NCBI GenBank assembly: GCA_037176705.1
Contig: CM073887.1
Location: 89,166,348-89,230,347, forward strand
Length of the DNA stretch: 64,000 nucleotides
Reading direction: 5' to 3'
Source of the DNA: Molossus alvarezi
Lineage: Eukaryota > Chordata > Mammalia > Chiroptera > Molossidae
Below are positions 10,165 to 21,296 of the stretch, in pieces. The notes below the pieces were generated by a model. It ran no database searches and was not told where the DNA came from. It saw nothing but the letters and a program-made list of their open reading frames with translations. How positions within the stretch are numbered: position 1 is the stretch's first letter; every line of letters starts with the position of its first letter. A program made the position numbers and the translations under genes.

Positions 10165-12600
10165 TTGTGTTTCTCTGTTTGGCTTGTTTCACTTAGGATA
10201 ATATTTTCCAGGTCCCTCCATGTCCTCTCAAAGGATAAGAGATGTTTCTTTCTTATAGCTGCATAGTACTCCGTTGTATATATGTACCACTGCTTTCATA
10301 TCCACTCGTCTAACGATGGACATTTGGGCTGTTTCCAGATCTTAGCTATTGTAAATAGTGCTGCTACAAACATGGGGGTACATATATTCTTCCTGATTGG
10401 TGTTTCAGGCTTCTTAGGGTACATTCCTAGAAGCGGGATCACTGGGTCAAATGGAAGTTCAATTTTTAATTATTTGAGGAAATTCCATATTGTTTTCCAT
10501 AGTGGTTGCACCAGTCTGCATTCCCACCAGCAATGTACTAGAGTCCCCTTTTCTCCACACCCTCGCCAACACTTGCTGTTTGATAATTTGTTGATGGCAG
10601 CCATTCTGACAGTTGTGAGGTGATACCTCATTGTTGTTTTAATTTGCATCTCTCTGATGATTAGTGATGTTGAGCATTTCTTCATATGTCTCTTAGCCAT
10701 TTGTATGTCCTTTATGGATAGGTGTCTATTTAGTTCCTCTGCCCATTTTTTAATTGGGTTCTTTGTCTTCCTTTTGTGGAGTTGTATGAGCACTCTATAT
10801 GTGTTGGAAATTAACCCCTTATCTGATATATCATTGGCAATTATGCTCTCCCATACAGTGGGTTGCCTTTCCATTTTAATGATTGTATCTTTTGCTGTGC
10901 AGAAGCTTTTGAGTTTGATATAGTCCCATGTGTTCATTGTCTCCTTTGTTTCTGTTGCCTTAGGTGATGTATCAGTGAAAATTCTGCTGCAAATGATGTC
11001 TGAAATTTTGTTGCCTACAGTTTCTTTTAGGATTTTTATGAATTCATGAGTCACATTTAAGTCTTTTATCGACTTTGAGTTTATTCTTGTGTAGGGTGTA
11101 AGTTGATGGTCTAGTTTCATTTTTTTGCATGTAGCTGTCCAATTTTCCCAACACCATTTATTAAAGAGGCTGTCTTTACTCCACTGTATGCTCTTGCCAC
11201 CTTTGTCAAATATTAATGGAGCATTTTGCCTTGGCTCCATTTCTGGGTTCTCTGTTCTGTTCCACTGGTGTATATGCCTGTTCTTGTGCCAGTACCAGGC
11301 TGTTTTGATTACAGTCGCTTTGTAGTATAACCTGAAATCTGGTAATGTGATCCCTCTAACTTTGTTCTTCTTTTTCAAGATTGCTGTGGCTATTCGAGGT
11401 CTTTTTTTATTTCAAATGAAGTTTTGAAGTATTTGTTCTAGTTTTGTGAAGTATGTCACTGGTATTTCTTTGTCTAATCCTCACCCAAGGACATTCTTCC
11501 ATTTTTTTATTCAGATAGAGTGGAAGGGAGAGAGAAGAAGAGAGAGAGAAACATCGACATGAAAGGGACAGATCAAGTGACCGCCACCCACACAACCCAA
11601 CCAGGGCTGGGGACAAACTGCAACCAAAGTACATGCCCTTAGCGGGAACTGAACCCAGGTCTCTCAGGACCGCAAGCCGATGCTCTAACTGCTGAGCCAA
11701 ACCGGCCAGGGCTGTCGTTGGTATTTTGATGGGGATTGCATTGAATCTATAGATTGCTTTGGGTAGTATGGACATTTTTATGATGTTGATTCTTCCAATT
11801 CATGAACAAGGTATATGCTTCCACGTTTTTATATCTTCCTCTATTTTTTTATCAATGACCTGTAGTTTTCTGCGAATAGGTCTTTTATTTCTTTGGTTAA
11901 GTTTATTCCTAGGTATCTTAATTTTTTTGCTGTGATGGTAAATGGGATTGTTTTTTTAGTTTCTCTTTTTGTGAGTTCATCATTGGTGTGTAAGAATGCC
12001 ATCGATTTCTTGGCATTAATATAGTAACCTGCTACTTTGCCAAATTCATTTACTAAGTCTAGTAAATTTTTGATGGAGTCTTTGGGGTTTTCTATGTATA
12101 GTATCATGTCATCTGCGAATAATGACAATTTCACTTACTCCTTTCCCACTTGGATCCCTTTTATTATTTCCTCCTGTCTGATTGCTGTGGCTAAGACTTC
12201 CAGTACTATGTTAAATAAGAGTGGTGAAAGTGAGAATCCTTGCCTTGTTCCTGTTCTTAAAGGAAATGCTTTTCATTTTTGCCAATTGAGTATGATGTTG
12301 GCTGTAGGTCTTTCATATATGGCCTTTATTATGTTGAGATGTAATCCCTCTATTCCCACATTGCTGAGCATTTTTATCAGAAATGGGTGCTGGATTTTGT
12401 TGAATGCTTTTACAGTGTCTATTGATATGATCATATGATTTTTATGTTTCATTTTGTTTATGTGGTATATCACATTTATTGATTTGCAAATATTGTACCT
12501 ACCTTGTATCCCTGGGATGAATCCCACTTGGTCATGGTGAATAATTTTTTTGATGTATTGCTGGATTCGATTTGCTAGTATTTTTGTTCAGGATTTTGGC
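10165..12600 (-). pseudogene. L1 ORF2 remnant (reverse transcriptase and C-terminal domain)
   Basis: Pieces on the minus strand keep ORF2 features. At 12,273-12,527 is a reverse-transcriptase segment ([37 protein letters not shown]). At 11,841-12,134 is the catalytic [19 protein letters not shown] block. A 302-codon C-terminal stretch (10,470-11,378) includes the cysteine/histidine-rich [18 protein letters not shown] motif. Frameshifts, a SINE at 11,476-11,712 and loss of the endonuclease part make it non-functional. Its protein would have nicked target DNA and copied RNA. Confidence 0.9.
11476..11712 (-). mobile_element. Ves-type SINE in L1 ORF2, minus strand
   Basis: TCCTCACCCAAGGACATTC at the left is the conserved 3' end on the minus strand; CCAAACCGGCCAGGGC closes the head. 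It is flanked by a diverged duplication GTCACTGGTATTT / GTCGTTGGTATTT. Confidence 0.93.
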
Positions 12601-12603
12601 ATC

Positions 12604-12727
12604 TGTGGCACGACCAACCAGGGCCGGGGACAAACTGCAACCAAGGTACGTGCCCTTAGCGGGAACCAAACCCGTCTCTCTGTACCGCAGGCCAACGCTC
12701 CAACCGCTGAGCCAAACCGGCCAGGGC
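12604..12727 (-). mobile_element. Ves SINE head fragment at an L1 deletion junction
   Basis: Only the first about 120 bases of the SINE are present (head CCCTGGCCGGTTTGGCTCAG on the minus strand, ending at the GGTCGTGCC block). The CT-rich part and A tail are absent. It joins two parts of L1 ORF2 that are about 1.8 kb apart in an undeleted L1. Confidence 0.88.
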
Positions 12728-12906
12728 TACTCTGTGTCTTTTTATCAGAGCATTCAAACCATTCACATTTAAAGTGATTATTGATATGTACTTATTTATT
12801 GCCATCTTTGTTTAGTGTGTTTCTATTTTTCTTTCTATTTCTTCTACTAATTACAGCAGTCCTTTTAGCATTTCTTGCAGGGCTGGTTTGGTGGTAATAT
12901 ATTTCC

Positions 12907-13805
12907 CTAGCCTTTTTTTTTTTTTTTTTGGTCTGGAAAGCTCTTTATTTGACCTTCTATTTTGAATGATAGCCTTGCTGGATAGAGTAGCCTTGGATTC
13001 AGATCCTTGTTTTTCATGACCTTGATTACTTCATGCCATTCCCTTCTAGCCTGTAGTGTTTCTTGTGAGAAGTCAGCTGAGAGCCTTATGGGGTTTCCTT
13101 TGTAGGTAACCTGTTGCTTCTCTCTTGCTGACTTTAGGATTCTCTCTTTGTCTTTAATTTTTGGCATTTTAATTACTATGTGTCTTGGTGTGGGCCTGTT
13201 TGGGTTCTTCTTAGTTGGGGCTCTCTGTGCTTCTTGACCTTGAATGCCTTCTTCCTTCACCAATTTAGAAAAAATTTCTGTCACTATTTCTTCAAATATA
13301 TTCTCTAACCCTTGCCCATTTTCTTCCTCTTCAGGGACTCCTATGATGTGAATGTTACTACGTTTCCAGTTGTCCCACAGTTCTCTTAAGTTGTCTTCCT
13401 GTTTTTTAATAGTTTTTTTTTTTCCTTTTGGTTTTCTGATTGGTTGTTTTTTCTACCCTGTCTTCTAATTCATTGATCCGGTTCCGAGCTTCCTCTACTC
13501 TGCTGGTTAGTCTTTCCAATGTGTTCTTAATTTCTGCTATGTCATTCTTCACTTCCACTTGACTGGTTTTCAGTATTTCTATATCTTTACTCATGGTGCT
13601 GATGTATTTACTCACGCTGTTGAGCTTCCTCAAGATCACGACTCTGAACTCTACCTCTGATAATTTTCTTAGCTACATTTCATTGATCTCATCTTCAATA
13701 TAATTCTCTTGTTCTTTCATTTGGGATTTGTTTCTTTGTTTCACCATTTTGGCTATCTCAGTGGATTTTGGAGCCTGCCAAATTTTCCCTGTGGGTGTTG
13801 GTGTT
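12907..13805 (-). pseudogene. L1 ORF1 remnant
   Basis: RNA-binding ORF1 protein in pieces on the minus strand. The coiled-coil part is at 13,406-13,639 (ILKTSQVEVKNDIAEIKNTL, RVEEARNRINELEDRVEK). The RNA-recognition and C-terminal part is at 12,907-13,284 (PTPRHIVIKMPKIKDKERIL, ADFSQETLQARREWHEVIKV). T-rich runs at 12,912-12,930 and 13,420-13,428 mark A-run slippage that breaks the frame. Confidence 0.88.
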
Positions 13806-14574
13806 CTGCTGTTTGTGCCTCCCTCTCCTGGGTTTGAATGAGCCTGGGTGGGCCCACATTAAACACCACTGTCAAGTCTTACTTTCCTGGGTAGATTTGC
13901 CAGCTCAGGAAAGGTTCAGTTATCCTCTACCTTTTTCCTGGTTGCTAGTCATCTCAGTTACTCAATGCCTTGGAATGTAACCCTGGTGTTCTGCATAAGA
14001 GGATTTCCAGAGGGTGGGATAGATGCTGGTTGTTAATGAGGCTCAGTTTGCATTCCTTTGCCTCACCAGGAAAAGGCTGAATCTTCGAGGGGGAGGGGCT
14101 GCTGCTTTCCCCCACAGCTGGGGAAGGAGCACACTGGCCACAGTCCTTTGTGGCCACAACTCAGTGAAAACTCTGAGTGCCCTCCAAATTCTGGGTGTCC
14201 CCACAGAGTTCCAGCCCAGTCTGCCCTCCCTCTGCCATAGCCCCCAGGTGAGTGGCTGTGGCTATTTTAGCGCTCTGTTCTGGCTCTCTGCACTGTGGAG
14301 CGGGCTTGGTCTTTATTCCCCAAGGACACTGCTCACAGCTGAGACTGCTGCTGTTCGTGTGCTCCCAGCCTGACACCCTCTCATGCCTCTGCAGATCCTA
14401 CCAGTGTCCCTGGTTATGTGGTCCTGTCCTGCTGCCTTACTGTTGCTTTTTTCTGAGGATTTTTCTTTATTTTAGTTGTAATTCTCGTTTGGTCCTAGGA
14501 GATTGTCTGTGTAGCTTCCATTCACTCCACCTGCATTTTCAGATCCTCCTTGCCTATCTTGTGCGCAGCTGGGT

Positions 14575-14900
14575 CACACAGGCCTCTCTGGTTCCCCCGC
14601 ACCCTGCAGGTCCCATGGGTATCTGGATTGCACAGACCCTTTGGGGACCCAACTCTATGCCTATCTTATGGGCTGCTAGGTTGTACAGGCCTCTCTGGTG
14701 CTTCAGCAGCCCGTAAGTCCCACAGGTAACTGGATCACACAGTCCCTGCTGGGTCATACAGGCATCTCTGGGGCCCCCGCACCCTGCAGGTCCCATGGGC
14801 AGGCCACTGGATCTCACCAGTCCCTCTTGGGCTCCAGCTTCCCACTGAACTTGTGAGCTTCTGGGCAGCACAGGCCTCTGTGGAGCCTCAGGTCCTGCTG
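14575..14900 (-). repeat. Tandem monomer-like units in the L1 5' UTR
   Basis: Units beginning GGCCTCTCTGG recur at about 14,581, 14,681, 14,761 (GGCATCTCTGG) and 14,871 (GGCCTCTGTGG). A 26-bp core (CCCCGCACCCTGCAGGTCCC and flanks) is identical at 14,594-14,619 and 14,774-14,799. Unit length is uneven, about 80-110 bp. Confidence 0.7.
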
Positions 14901-15493
14901 CTGGTGACTGGGGAGTGCTGCTGCCCCGTGAGGCTCACCTCCTGTTCAGTTTTTGCTGTAGTTTTAGGGGATGGGTCTCCAGTCTGTGCTTCTGTTGCCT
15001 GGGGATGGATGTCTGCTCCCCAGCCTCTGTTGCTGGGGGTGTATCTCAACTCTGATCAGGCTGCTACTATGGGGGATGGTGCTGGGCTCCCAACTGTCTG
15101 TGCCTTCAGCGACTGGCACCTTAGGAGCTCCTCTACTGTGCACTGGTCTATGTTGACACAAAGTGTCCACTGCTCCGATGGTGCCAGGTGTGCTGGTGGG
15201 CTCAGGTCGCTGGGCCCTAGCTGCTCCCACTGCCTCCTCCCAGGGAAGACCTGGAATCTTCCAAAGTGGTGGGACCTCCCCGTGGTGCAGGGAGAAGCGC
15301 CCAGAGAGCTGCTTACCGAGGTAGCCGGCTGCCTCATCCACAGCACAGGAGCTTTCTGCTCCGCGGCTCTGCACTGCTCGGGTTTGGTCATCTACCTTCA
15401 CGTCCACTCACACTCTCTCACACACTAGCTCACTCTCTCACACACTCACCCTCCCCCCAGTCCTGCCTGCTGCCATCCTACCCTTCTATTCCC

Positions 15494-15747
15494 TTTTTTT
15501 TTTTTTTTATCCTCACTCGAGGACATTTTTTGCATTCATCTTCAGATAGAGTGAGAGGGAGAGAGGAAGGAAGAAAGAGAGAGAAACATTGATGTGAGAG
15601 AGACACATAGACTGACTGCCACCCACAGGACCCTTGAGGCTGGAGACAAACTGCAACCTGAGGTATATGCCCTTAGCTGGAACCAAACCTGTGACTCTCT
15701 GGACCACAGGTCAACTCTCTAACTGCTGAGCCAAATTGGCCAGATCT
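15494..15747 (-). mobile_element. Ves-type SINE, minus strand
   Basis: Poly-T, then TATCCTCACTCGAGGACAT (3' end), a GA-rich part and a head ending GAGCCAAATTGGCCAG. More diverged than most copies. No clear target duplication was seen. Confidence 0.88.
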
Positions 15748-17609
15748 AGCCATGACTGAATCAGAACCTGATGTTACTTTGAACCAGAATCTGACCTCAT
15801 CACTGACCCTGAACCAGTCAGTTGAAGTTTGGAATCAGGAAATTGCCATCTCCATCATCTGCAGGAACCAGAGCTCCCAGAGAAGCAGGGATGGCTTTGA
15901 CAAGGCATCTCCCTGGCTAAAGAAAGAGTGAATGATTCAGATAGGTGAGGTAGAGAGATGGCTTTCGCACAATGGCTGGGCCATCAGATACTACTTTGTG
16001 TCAGCAACCTTGGGGGCAACAGTCACCCTAACAGTCACGTAACAACTCTAGGCCAGGCTAATCCCCTGCCCTCATCAAGACTTGGAATTTTCTCTGCACG
16101 CCAACCTAGGAAATGAGCATTATATGTGTCCCAGAGGTAAAAGACAAAGACCACTTGGAGGGCGAATTCTGATGCTGCTCTAGTCCTGCCAAAGGGCATC
16201 TGCAAAAATAAGGATGGCCAGCAGAGGGCGCATAGAACCCATTGTGGAATACCTTGTTAGAGGAGCTATCCTAGTCTTGCTGAAAAAACCCCTCAGGGAC
16301 TGATCCTGCCCCTTACCCCTCCAACCTGCCAAGGTTTAGCTGGACCTTTGCCTAGATTTCAAAAACATGAGTAACTGAGGCAGACAGAGATGTTTACCAG
16401 GCCATAGGGAATGATTCAATGCTGGGACCTGTAGTGGTGAGAAAGACAGGGAAGATGTAGGGAGGGTCCCAAACCCTTTTCTCAGCGGTAGGTGACCAGG
16501 GCTCTTCATAGCTAGTTAAGTTGGCTTTCAGCCTTACTAACAAAGGGTTAGAATTGCAGTGAAATTAGGTAAGGAGATGGGGAAGGCCATCGACAGGACT
16601 CAGGATACCTAGAATATCCTAGCTCTTGTTGAGATGAAGCCCTTAAGAGGAGTGATCAGAGGAGAGGAACAAACAGTCCTCATCTGGGTTTCTCTGATGC
16701 ACTGAACTGCCTCTGTGATTGGGCAGCTAATGTGTGGAGCACTCTCCTTGTGCCAAGTGTGACCTAACACTTGACAGATATCATCTGTGTTGGATGGCTT
16801 CTGCTTGCCCCTTCAGATCCCCCCACCTTTCTCCTCATTCCACTTTGTGCCCCTGGCCACTGACTATATGGATGATATCAACAGGATCTTCTGCCCCATG
16901 ACTTCTGATTGGGTTCAACCAGTTGGCAGTACCAGGAAAAGATCAGCCGGAGGAGGAAATGGACTTTGGGGGTGTTACCTGCAGCCTACACTGGAGAGCC
17001 TGGCTCAATGACTTATCTAGCCTTGGGACTATCTTTGAGCCACCCTGGCCATTCTGAGGGGCGGCCAGGCCCATCTGCCCTAGAAGGGCTTCCACACTGG
17101 TCACTCAACCCAAGGCCTCAGAAGCCCTCTACACCCTCAGTATGTTTAGTCAGTCCATAAACATTTGCTGACACCCTCTTTTGGCTCAGGCCTTGGTGTC
17201 CAAGGACACAGACACAGAGATGAATCTGATAAACATTCTACCCCCATGGAGCTTATGGTATATTTGGGAGGGTTGGGGGAGAAAGGGGAGCAGGGACATA
17301 GATGAAAAAACTGACAGTAAGTCCTAGGAGCTGAGGGAGCCTGAAGAAGGGGCTTCTCACTGCTGGGTAGACAAGTGGGGGAATGGGGTGTGGGTCTCCC
17401 TCAGTAATCAGCCAGGGGTACTCTTGGGAGTCTAAGAGACTGAAGAAGCAAAGCCTGGGGAGAGGAAATGGCTAATTCACATGGAGGCCTCACTCCACCC
17501 ACTAGAAAGCCAGTATCTCCTGCTTGTACTTCACAGACCCCCACTAGTAGGAGTGGATGGCATAGATAGCCAGTGCCATTTTAAACTTTTGTTTTAAAAT
17601 TTCCTTTTT
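15748..17609. other. No gene seen; possible old L2-like piece near 17,155-17,340
   Basis: Mostly unique sequence without a convincing coding frame. The stretch beginning CAGTCCATAAACATTTGCTG and continuing CCCCCATGGAGCTTATGGT resembles the antisense end of an old mammalian LINE of L2 type, but it is heavily diverged. Confidence 0.45.
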
Positions 17610-17830
17610 AAGCCCAGCCAGTGTGGCTCAGTGGATGAGCATTGACCCATGCACCAAGAGGTCCTGGTTTGATTCCCAGTCAGGACACATGCCCAGGTTG
17701 TGGGCTCGATCCCCAGGAGGGGCACGCAGGAGGCAGCCAATCAAATGTTCTCTATCATCGATGTTTCTATCTCTTTCTCCCTCTCTCTTCCTCTCTCTCT
17801 CTAATATCAATTTAAAAATTTTTTTAAAGA
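17610..17830 (+). mobile_element. Ves-type SINE (GTGTGGCTCAGTGG head)
   Basis: Head GCCCAGCCAGTGTGGCTCAG, body CAGGACACATGCCCAGGTTG, CT-rich part and A/T-rich tail. It lies at the boundary of the old L1 region. Confidence 0.92.
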
Positions 17831-19060
17831 TGTAATTAGTATACAGTAAACTACACATATCTTAATCTACAATGCAATGTATTTTGCATACATGTAAAGT
17901 TGTGTAACCACCACATATCTTTAGATCAAGATATAAACTTTTCACAACACCAGAAGGCTCTGTGCCCATCATAGCTAACAAACCCTCCCAGAGTTGATCA
18001 CTGTTCTTTCTACTTTCACCTTTGATTATTTTTCTCAGATTCTGAATTATAAAAGTGAAATTATATAATATGTACTTTTGTGTCTGCTTCTTATACTGAA
18101 CATTATGGTTGTGATAGTACATCATTTTGTTTCATTGCTGTTAGTATCCCATAGTTCGAATATACTACAATTTATCCATTCTATTGTTGATGGGCATTTG
18201 GGTTGTTTCCAGATATTTTAAATAAAACTGCTTTGTATATGTATGTGCTTGTCTTTCAGTGGAAACACTTTTTATGCAGAGTATAAACCCAGGACATAGT
18301 ACATGCATATATTTAGCTAGAGTATTACTTCCAACCATTTTTCTAGATGCACAAAATTACACTCCCAGCAGCAATGCATGAGAGTTCCAGTTGCTCCATA
18401 TCTTTGTCAATATTTGGTATTGTTACCCTTTCCAATTCCAGTCACTTTGGTGGGAGTGTAGAGATAGCTTATTATAATTTTAAATAATATTCTCTGGTGA
18501 CTAAGCACCTTTTCATATGCTTATTGGTTATTTCTTATGACATCTCTGTTCAAGTGTTTGCCCATTTTTCTATTGAGTTTTCTGCATTTTTCTTACCAAT
18601 TTGAAGTCTACATAGATTCTGGATATAAACCTTGGATATATAAATTTCCTCTCAGTCTGTGACTTGACTTTTCACTTTCTCATTAGTGTCTTTGAATGAA
18701 CAGAATTTCTAAATTTTTATAAATGCAACATATCAACCTTTTGGTTTCTTTGGTTAGTGCTTTCTGTGACCCATTTAAGAAAGTTTTGCCTATCTGTAGG
18801 TCATAAAAATATTTTTCCATAGTTTCTTAATAAGTTTTATTATTTTAGCTTTCATAGTTAGGTATATGATCCATCTCACATTAATCTTTGTGCATAATGT
18901 ATTGAGGAATCAAGGTTTAAATGTATATCCATTTGACCCAGAACTACTTATTGAAAAGACCACCCTTACCTCACTGAAATGTAGTATTGCCTTTGTTTTC
19001 AATCAAGAGACTGGATATATGTGAGTTTGTTCTGCAATTTTCTCCTCTATTAACTTTTTA
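17831..19060 (-). mobile_element. Old L1 (L1M-like) fragment, minus strand
   Basis: Decayed ORF2 C-terminal and 3' region read on the minus strand. Landmarks are the antisense of 'CTGGAAACAACCCAAATGCC' near 18,190-18,215 and the ACTTATTGAAAAGACCACCC block near 18,945. No frame is open over a useful length. It is clearly older than the other L1 copies here. Confidence 0.7.
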
Positions 19061-19970
19061 TTTAGGCATTCTTTTTTTATTTGTTTAGAAGTTTCCCTAG
19101 AAATCTTACTATGTAAACTTAACTTACTAGAGTCTATATATCAAATTAGAACTTTCATAATTGCCTGAACAATGCAAGAAACTTACAACTGATGAATTCC
19201 ATTTAATCCCTTCCCATCCTTTATTTTACCCACATATTTACCCTTTCTGATGTTATTTCTTCTTGTAACTCCATGTTTTTATATGGGATTATTTTCCTTT
19301 AGTATTTTTTTATAGTAGAATTCTACTGGTAATAAATTCAGCCTTGGTTTGTCAGGAATGTCTTTATTTTGCCTTCATTTTGAAGAATGTTTTTGCTGAG
19401 TAAAGAATTATATGTTGGTAGTTTTCTTCTTTCTATAACTTCAAGATGTCATTCAATTGTCCACAGATTCCATCATTTCTTATGAAAAGATAGTTGACAG
19501 TCCTATAATGGCTCTGTTAAAGGTAATATGCCTGTTAATTCCCCTCTGACTACTTCTAAGATTTTTTTTTCTTTGTTTCTCAGAAGTTTGACTATGATGT
19601 GCCTACATGTAGTTCTGTTTGTATTTATCTTACTTGGGATTTTTAATTTTTTTTTAGCTTTTTGAATATGTGTGTTTATATCTTCTATTGGTTTTGGAAA
19701 ATTCTTTGCTATAACCTCTTCTAATATTGCCCTGGGTTTTTGTTTATGTTTTTGTTTTTTGGTATCACCTTATTCTAGGATGTCAATTATACAAACATTA
19801 GGCTGTTTGACAATGTCTCACATGTTTCTTATTCTCTTCTTTTTTTGTTCTTTTCTTTTTATTTTGTCTATGTGTTTTAGCTCAGATAGCTTATAGTTAA
19901 TTTATCCCATCTTTTGCTATTAAAAATATGAGTTCTTCATTTCAGACATTGTATTTTTTCAGTTCTATAT
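19061..19970 (-). mobile_element. Old HAL1/L1 ORF1-region relic, minus strand (left part)
   Basis: The minus-strand reading resembles decayed ORF1 C-terminal and 3' UTR sequence of an old HAL1/L1M element (for example the antisense of AGGCACATCATAGTCAAACT). It is the insertion target of the young HAL1 and resumes at 22,221. Confidence 0.6.
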
Positions 19971-20354
19971 GTCAATTGCATTCTTTTTTTTTTTTTTTCC
20001 CAAATCTTTATTGTTGGATGTAAAATGTATTACAGATGTTCCACATTTTTCGCCCATTGACCCCCTCCTCCCCACTGTCGCCCCCCTCCCACCTTTTCCA
20101 ACACTATTGTCTGTGTCCATTGGTTATGCATATAAGTTCTTTGGTTTATTTCCTCCCACCCCCCCAACCCCTTTCCCTTTGAGATTTGTCAGTCTAGCAA
20201 TGAATTTGTGCTTCTTAATCCCTTCACCTTTTTCACCCATTCCCCCAACCCCCTTCCCAACTGGCAACCAACAAAATGTTCTCTGTATCTATGAGAATGT
20301 TTCTGTTCTTCCTGTTCATTTTGTTTGTAGATTCCATTGTTGATAGATATGTAT

Positions 20355-21296
20355 TCATTGCCATTTTGTTTGTTCATACATTTTATCTTTTTCTTCAAAA
20401 AGATCCTTCATCATTTCATATAATAACGGTTTGGTAGTGATGAACTCCTTTAACTTTTTCTTGTCTGGGAAAGTTTTTATATGTCCATCAATTCTAAATG
20501 ACAGCTTTGCAGGATAGAGTAATTTTGGTTGTAGGTTCTTGGTTTTCATCACTCTGAATATTTCTTGCCACTCCCTTCTGGCCTGCAAAGTTTCTTTTGA
20601 GAAATCAGCTGACAGCCTAATGGGTACTCCCTTGTAGGTAACTAGCTGCCTTTCTCTTGCTGCTTTTAATATTCTCTCTTTGTCTTGAACCTTTTGCATT
20701 TTGATGATGATGTGTCTTGGTGTGTGCCTCTTGGGGTTCATCTTGTTTGGGACCCTATGTGCTTCCTGGACTTGTATGTCTGTTTCCTTCACCAAGTTAG
20801 GAAAGTTTTCTGCCATTATTGTTTCAAACAGGTTTTCGATTTCTTGTTCTCTCTCTTCTCCTTCGGGCACCCCCAAGATGCGAATGTTGGCACGCTTGAA
20901 GTTGTCCCAGAGGCTCCTTACACTATCCTCATTTTTGTGGATTCTTTTTTCTTTTTGCTGTTCTGATTGGGGATTTTCTGCTCCCTTATATTCCAAATCG
21001 ATGTTTTGCTCCTTGGATTTACATACTCTATTATTGAAGCTATGTAAATTACTCTTTATTTCAGTTAATGCCTCCTTTAATTCTAACTGTGTATCCATGA
21101 TTTCTAACTGGTCCTTTTTTATGCTCTTGAGGCCCTCCCTAAGTTCACTGAGGTTCTCACTAAGTTCATTGAGCATCCTTATAAGCAGTATTTTGAACTC
21201 AGTATCTGTTAGGTTGCTTATCTCCCTTTCGCTTAGTTCTTTTATTGGGGTTTTGTTCTGTTCTTTCATTTGGGACCTGTTTCTTTGTATCCTCAT
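20355..21296 (-). CDS. HAL1 ORF1 protein (L1 ORF1p-like RNA-binding chaperone), intact
   Basis: A 313-residue L1 ORF1-type protein with no stop or frameshift. In L1 this protein trimerises, coats its own RNA and acts as a nucleic-acid chaperone in the cytoplasmic particle and at reverse transcription. Visible parts: a basic N-terminus (1-20); a coiled coil with leucine heptads (about 33-90: ILLIRMLNELSENLSELREG); an RNA-recognition part (about 125-180: RSLWDNFKRANIRILGVPEG, then ENFPNLVKETDIQVQEAH); and a C-terminal domain (about 190-300) with TPRHIIIKM, PIRLSADFSKETLQARREW and YPAKLSF. The start ATG at 21,296 sits in CCAAAATGAGG, with A at -3. Length is slightly under the roughly 340 residues usual for L1 ORF1. 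It is the sole ORF of a HAL1, so no polymerase accompanies it. Intactness suggests recent insertion, but nothing in sequence alone shows expression. Confidence 0.9.
   Translation of the reverse strand: MRIQRNRSQMKEQNKTPIKELSEREISNLTDTEFKILLIRMLNELSENLSELREGLKSIKKDQLEIMDTQLELKEALTEIKSNLHSFNNRVCKSKEQNIDLEYKGAENPQSEQQKEKRIHKNEDSVRSLWDNFKRANIRILGVPEGEEREQEIENLFETIMAENFPNLVKETDIQVQEAHRVPNKMNPKRHTPRHIIIKMQKVQDKERILKAARERQLVTYKGVPIRLSADFSKETLQARREWQEIFRVMKTKNLQPKLLYPAKLSFRIDGHIKTFPDKKKLKEFITTKPLLYEMMKDLFEEKDKMYEQTKWQ

Larger units (their letters stand above)
9917..15475 (-). mobile_element. Minus-strand L1, internally deleted and broken
   Basis: Poly-T at 9,917 is the A tail. Reading on the minus strand from the right: a long 5' UTR (about 13,800-15,475), ORF1 pieces (12,907-13,639), a short ORF2 start (about 12,730-12,780), then a jump into the middle of ORF2 and its C-terminal part (10,165-12,600), then the 3' UTR. 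Compared with the plus-strand L1 at 28,254, about 1.8 kb of ORF2 (endonuclease and its following segment) is missing at 12,600-12,730, where only a SINE fragment lies. A whole SINE also interrupts ORF2 at 11,476. The right-hand end is inferred from where L1-like sequence stops before a SINE; no target duplication was found. Confidence 0.85.

Noticed and set aside
14252..15428. Several 100-190 codon frames on both strands
   Set aside because: They lie in the L1 5' UTR with tandem units; composition explains them.
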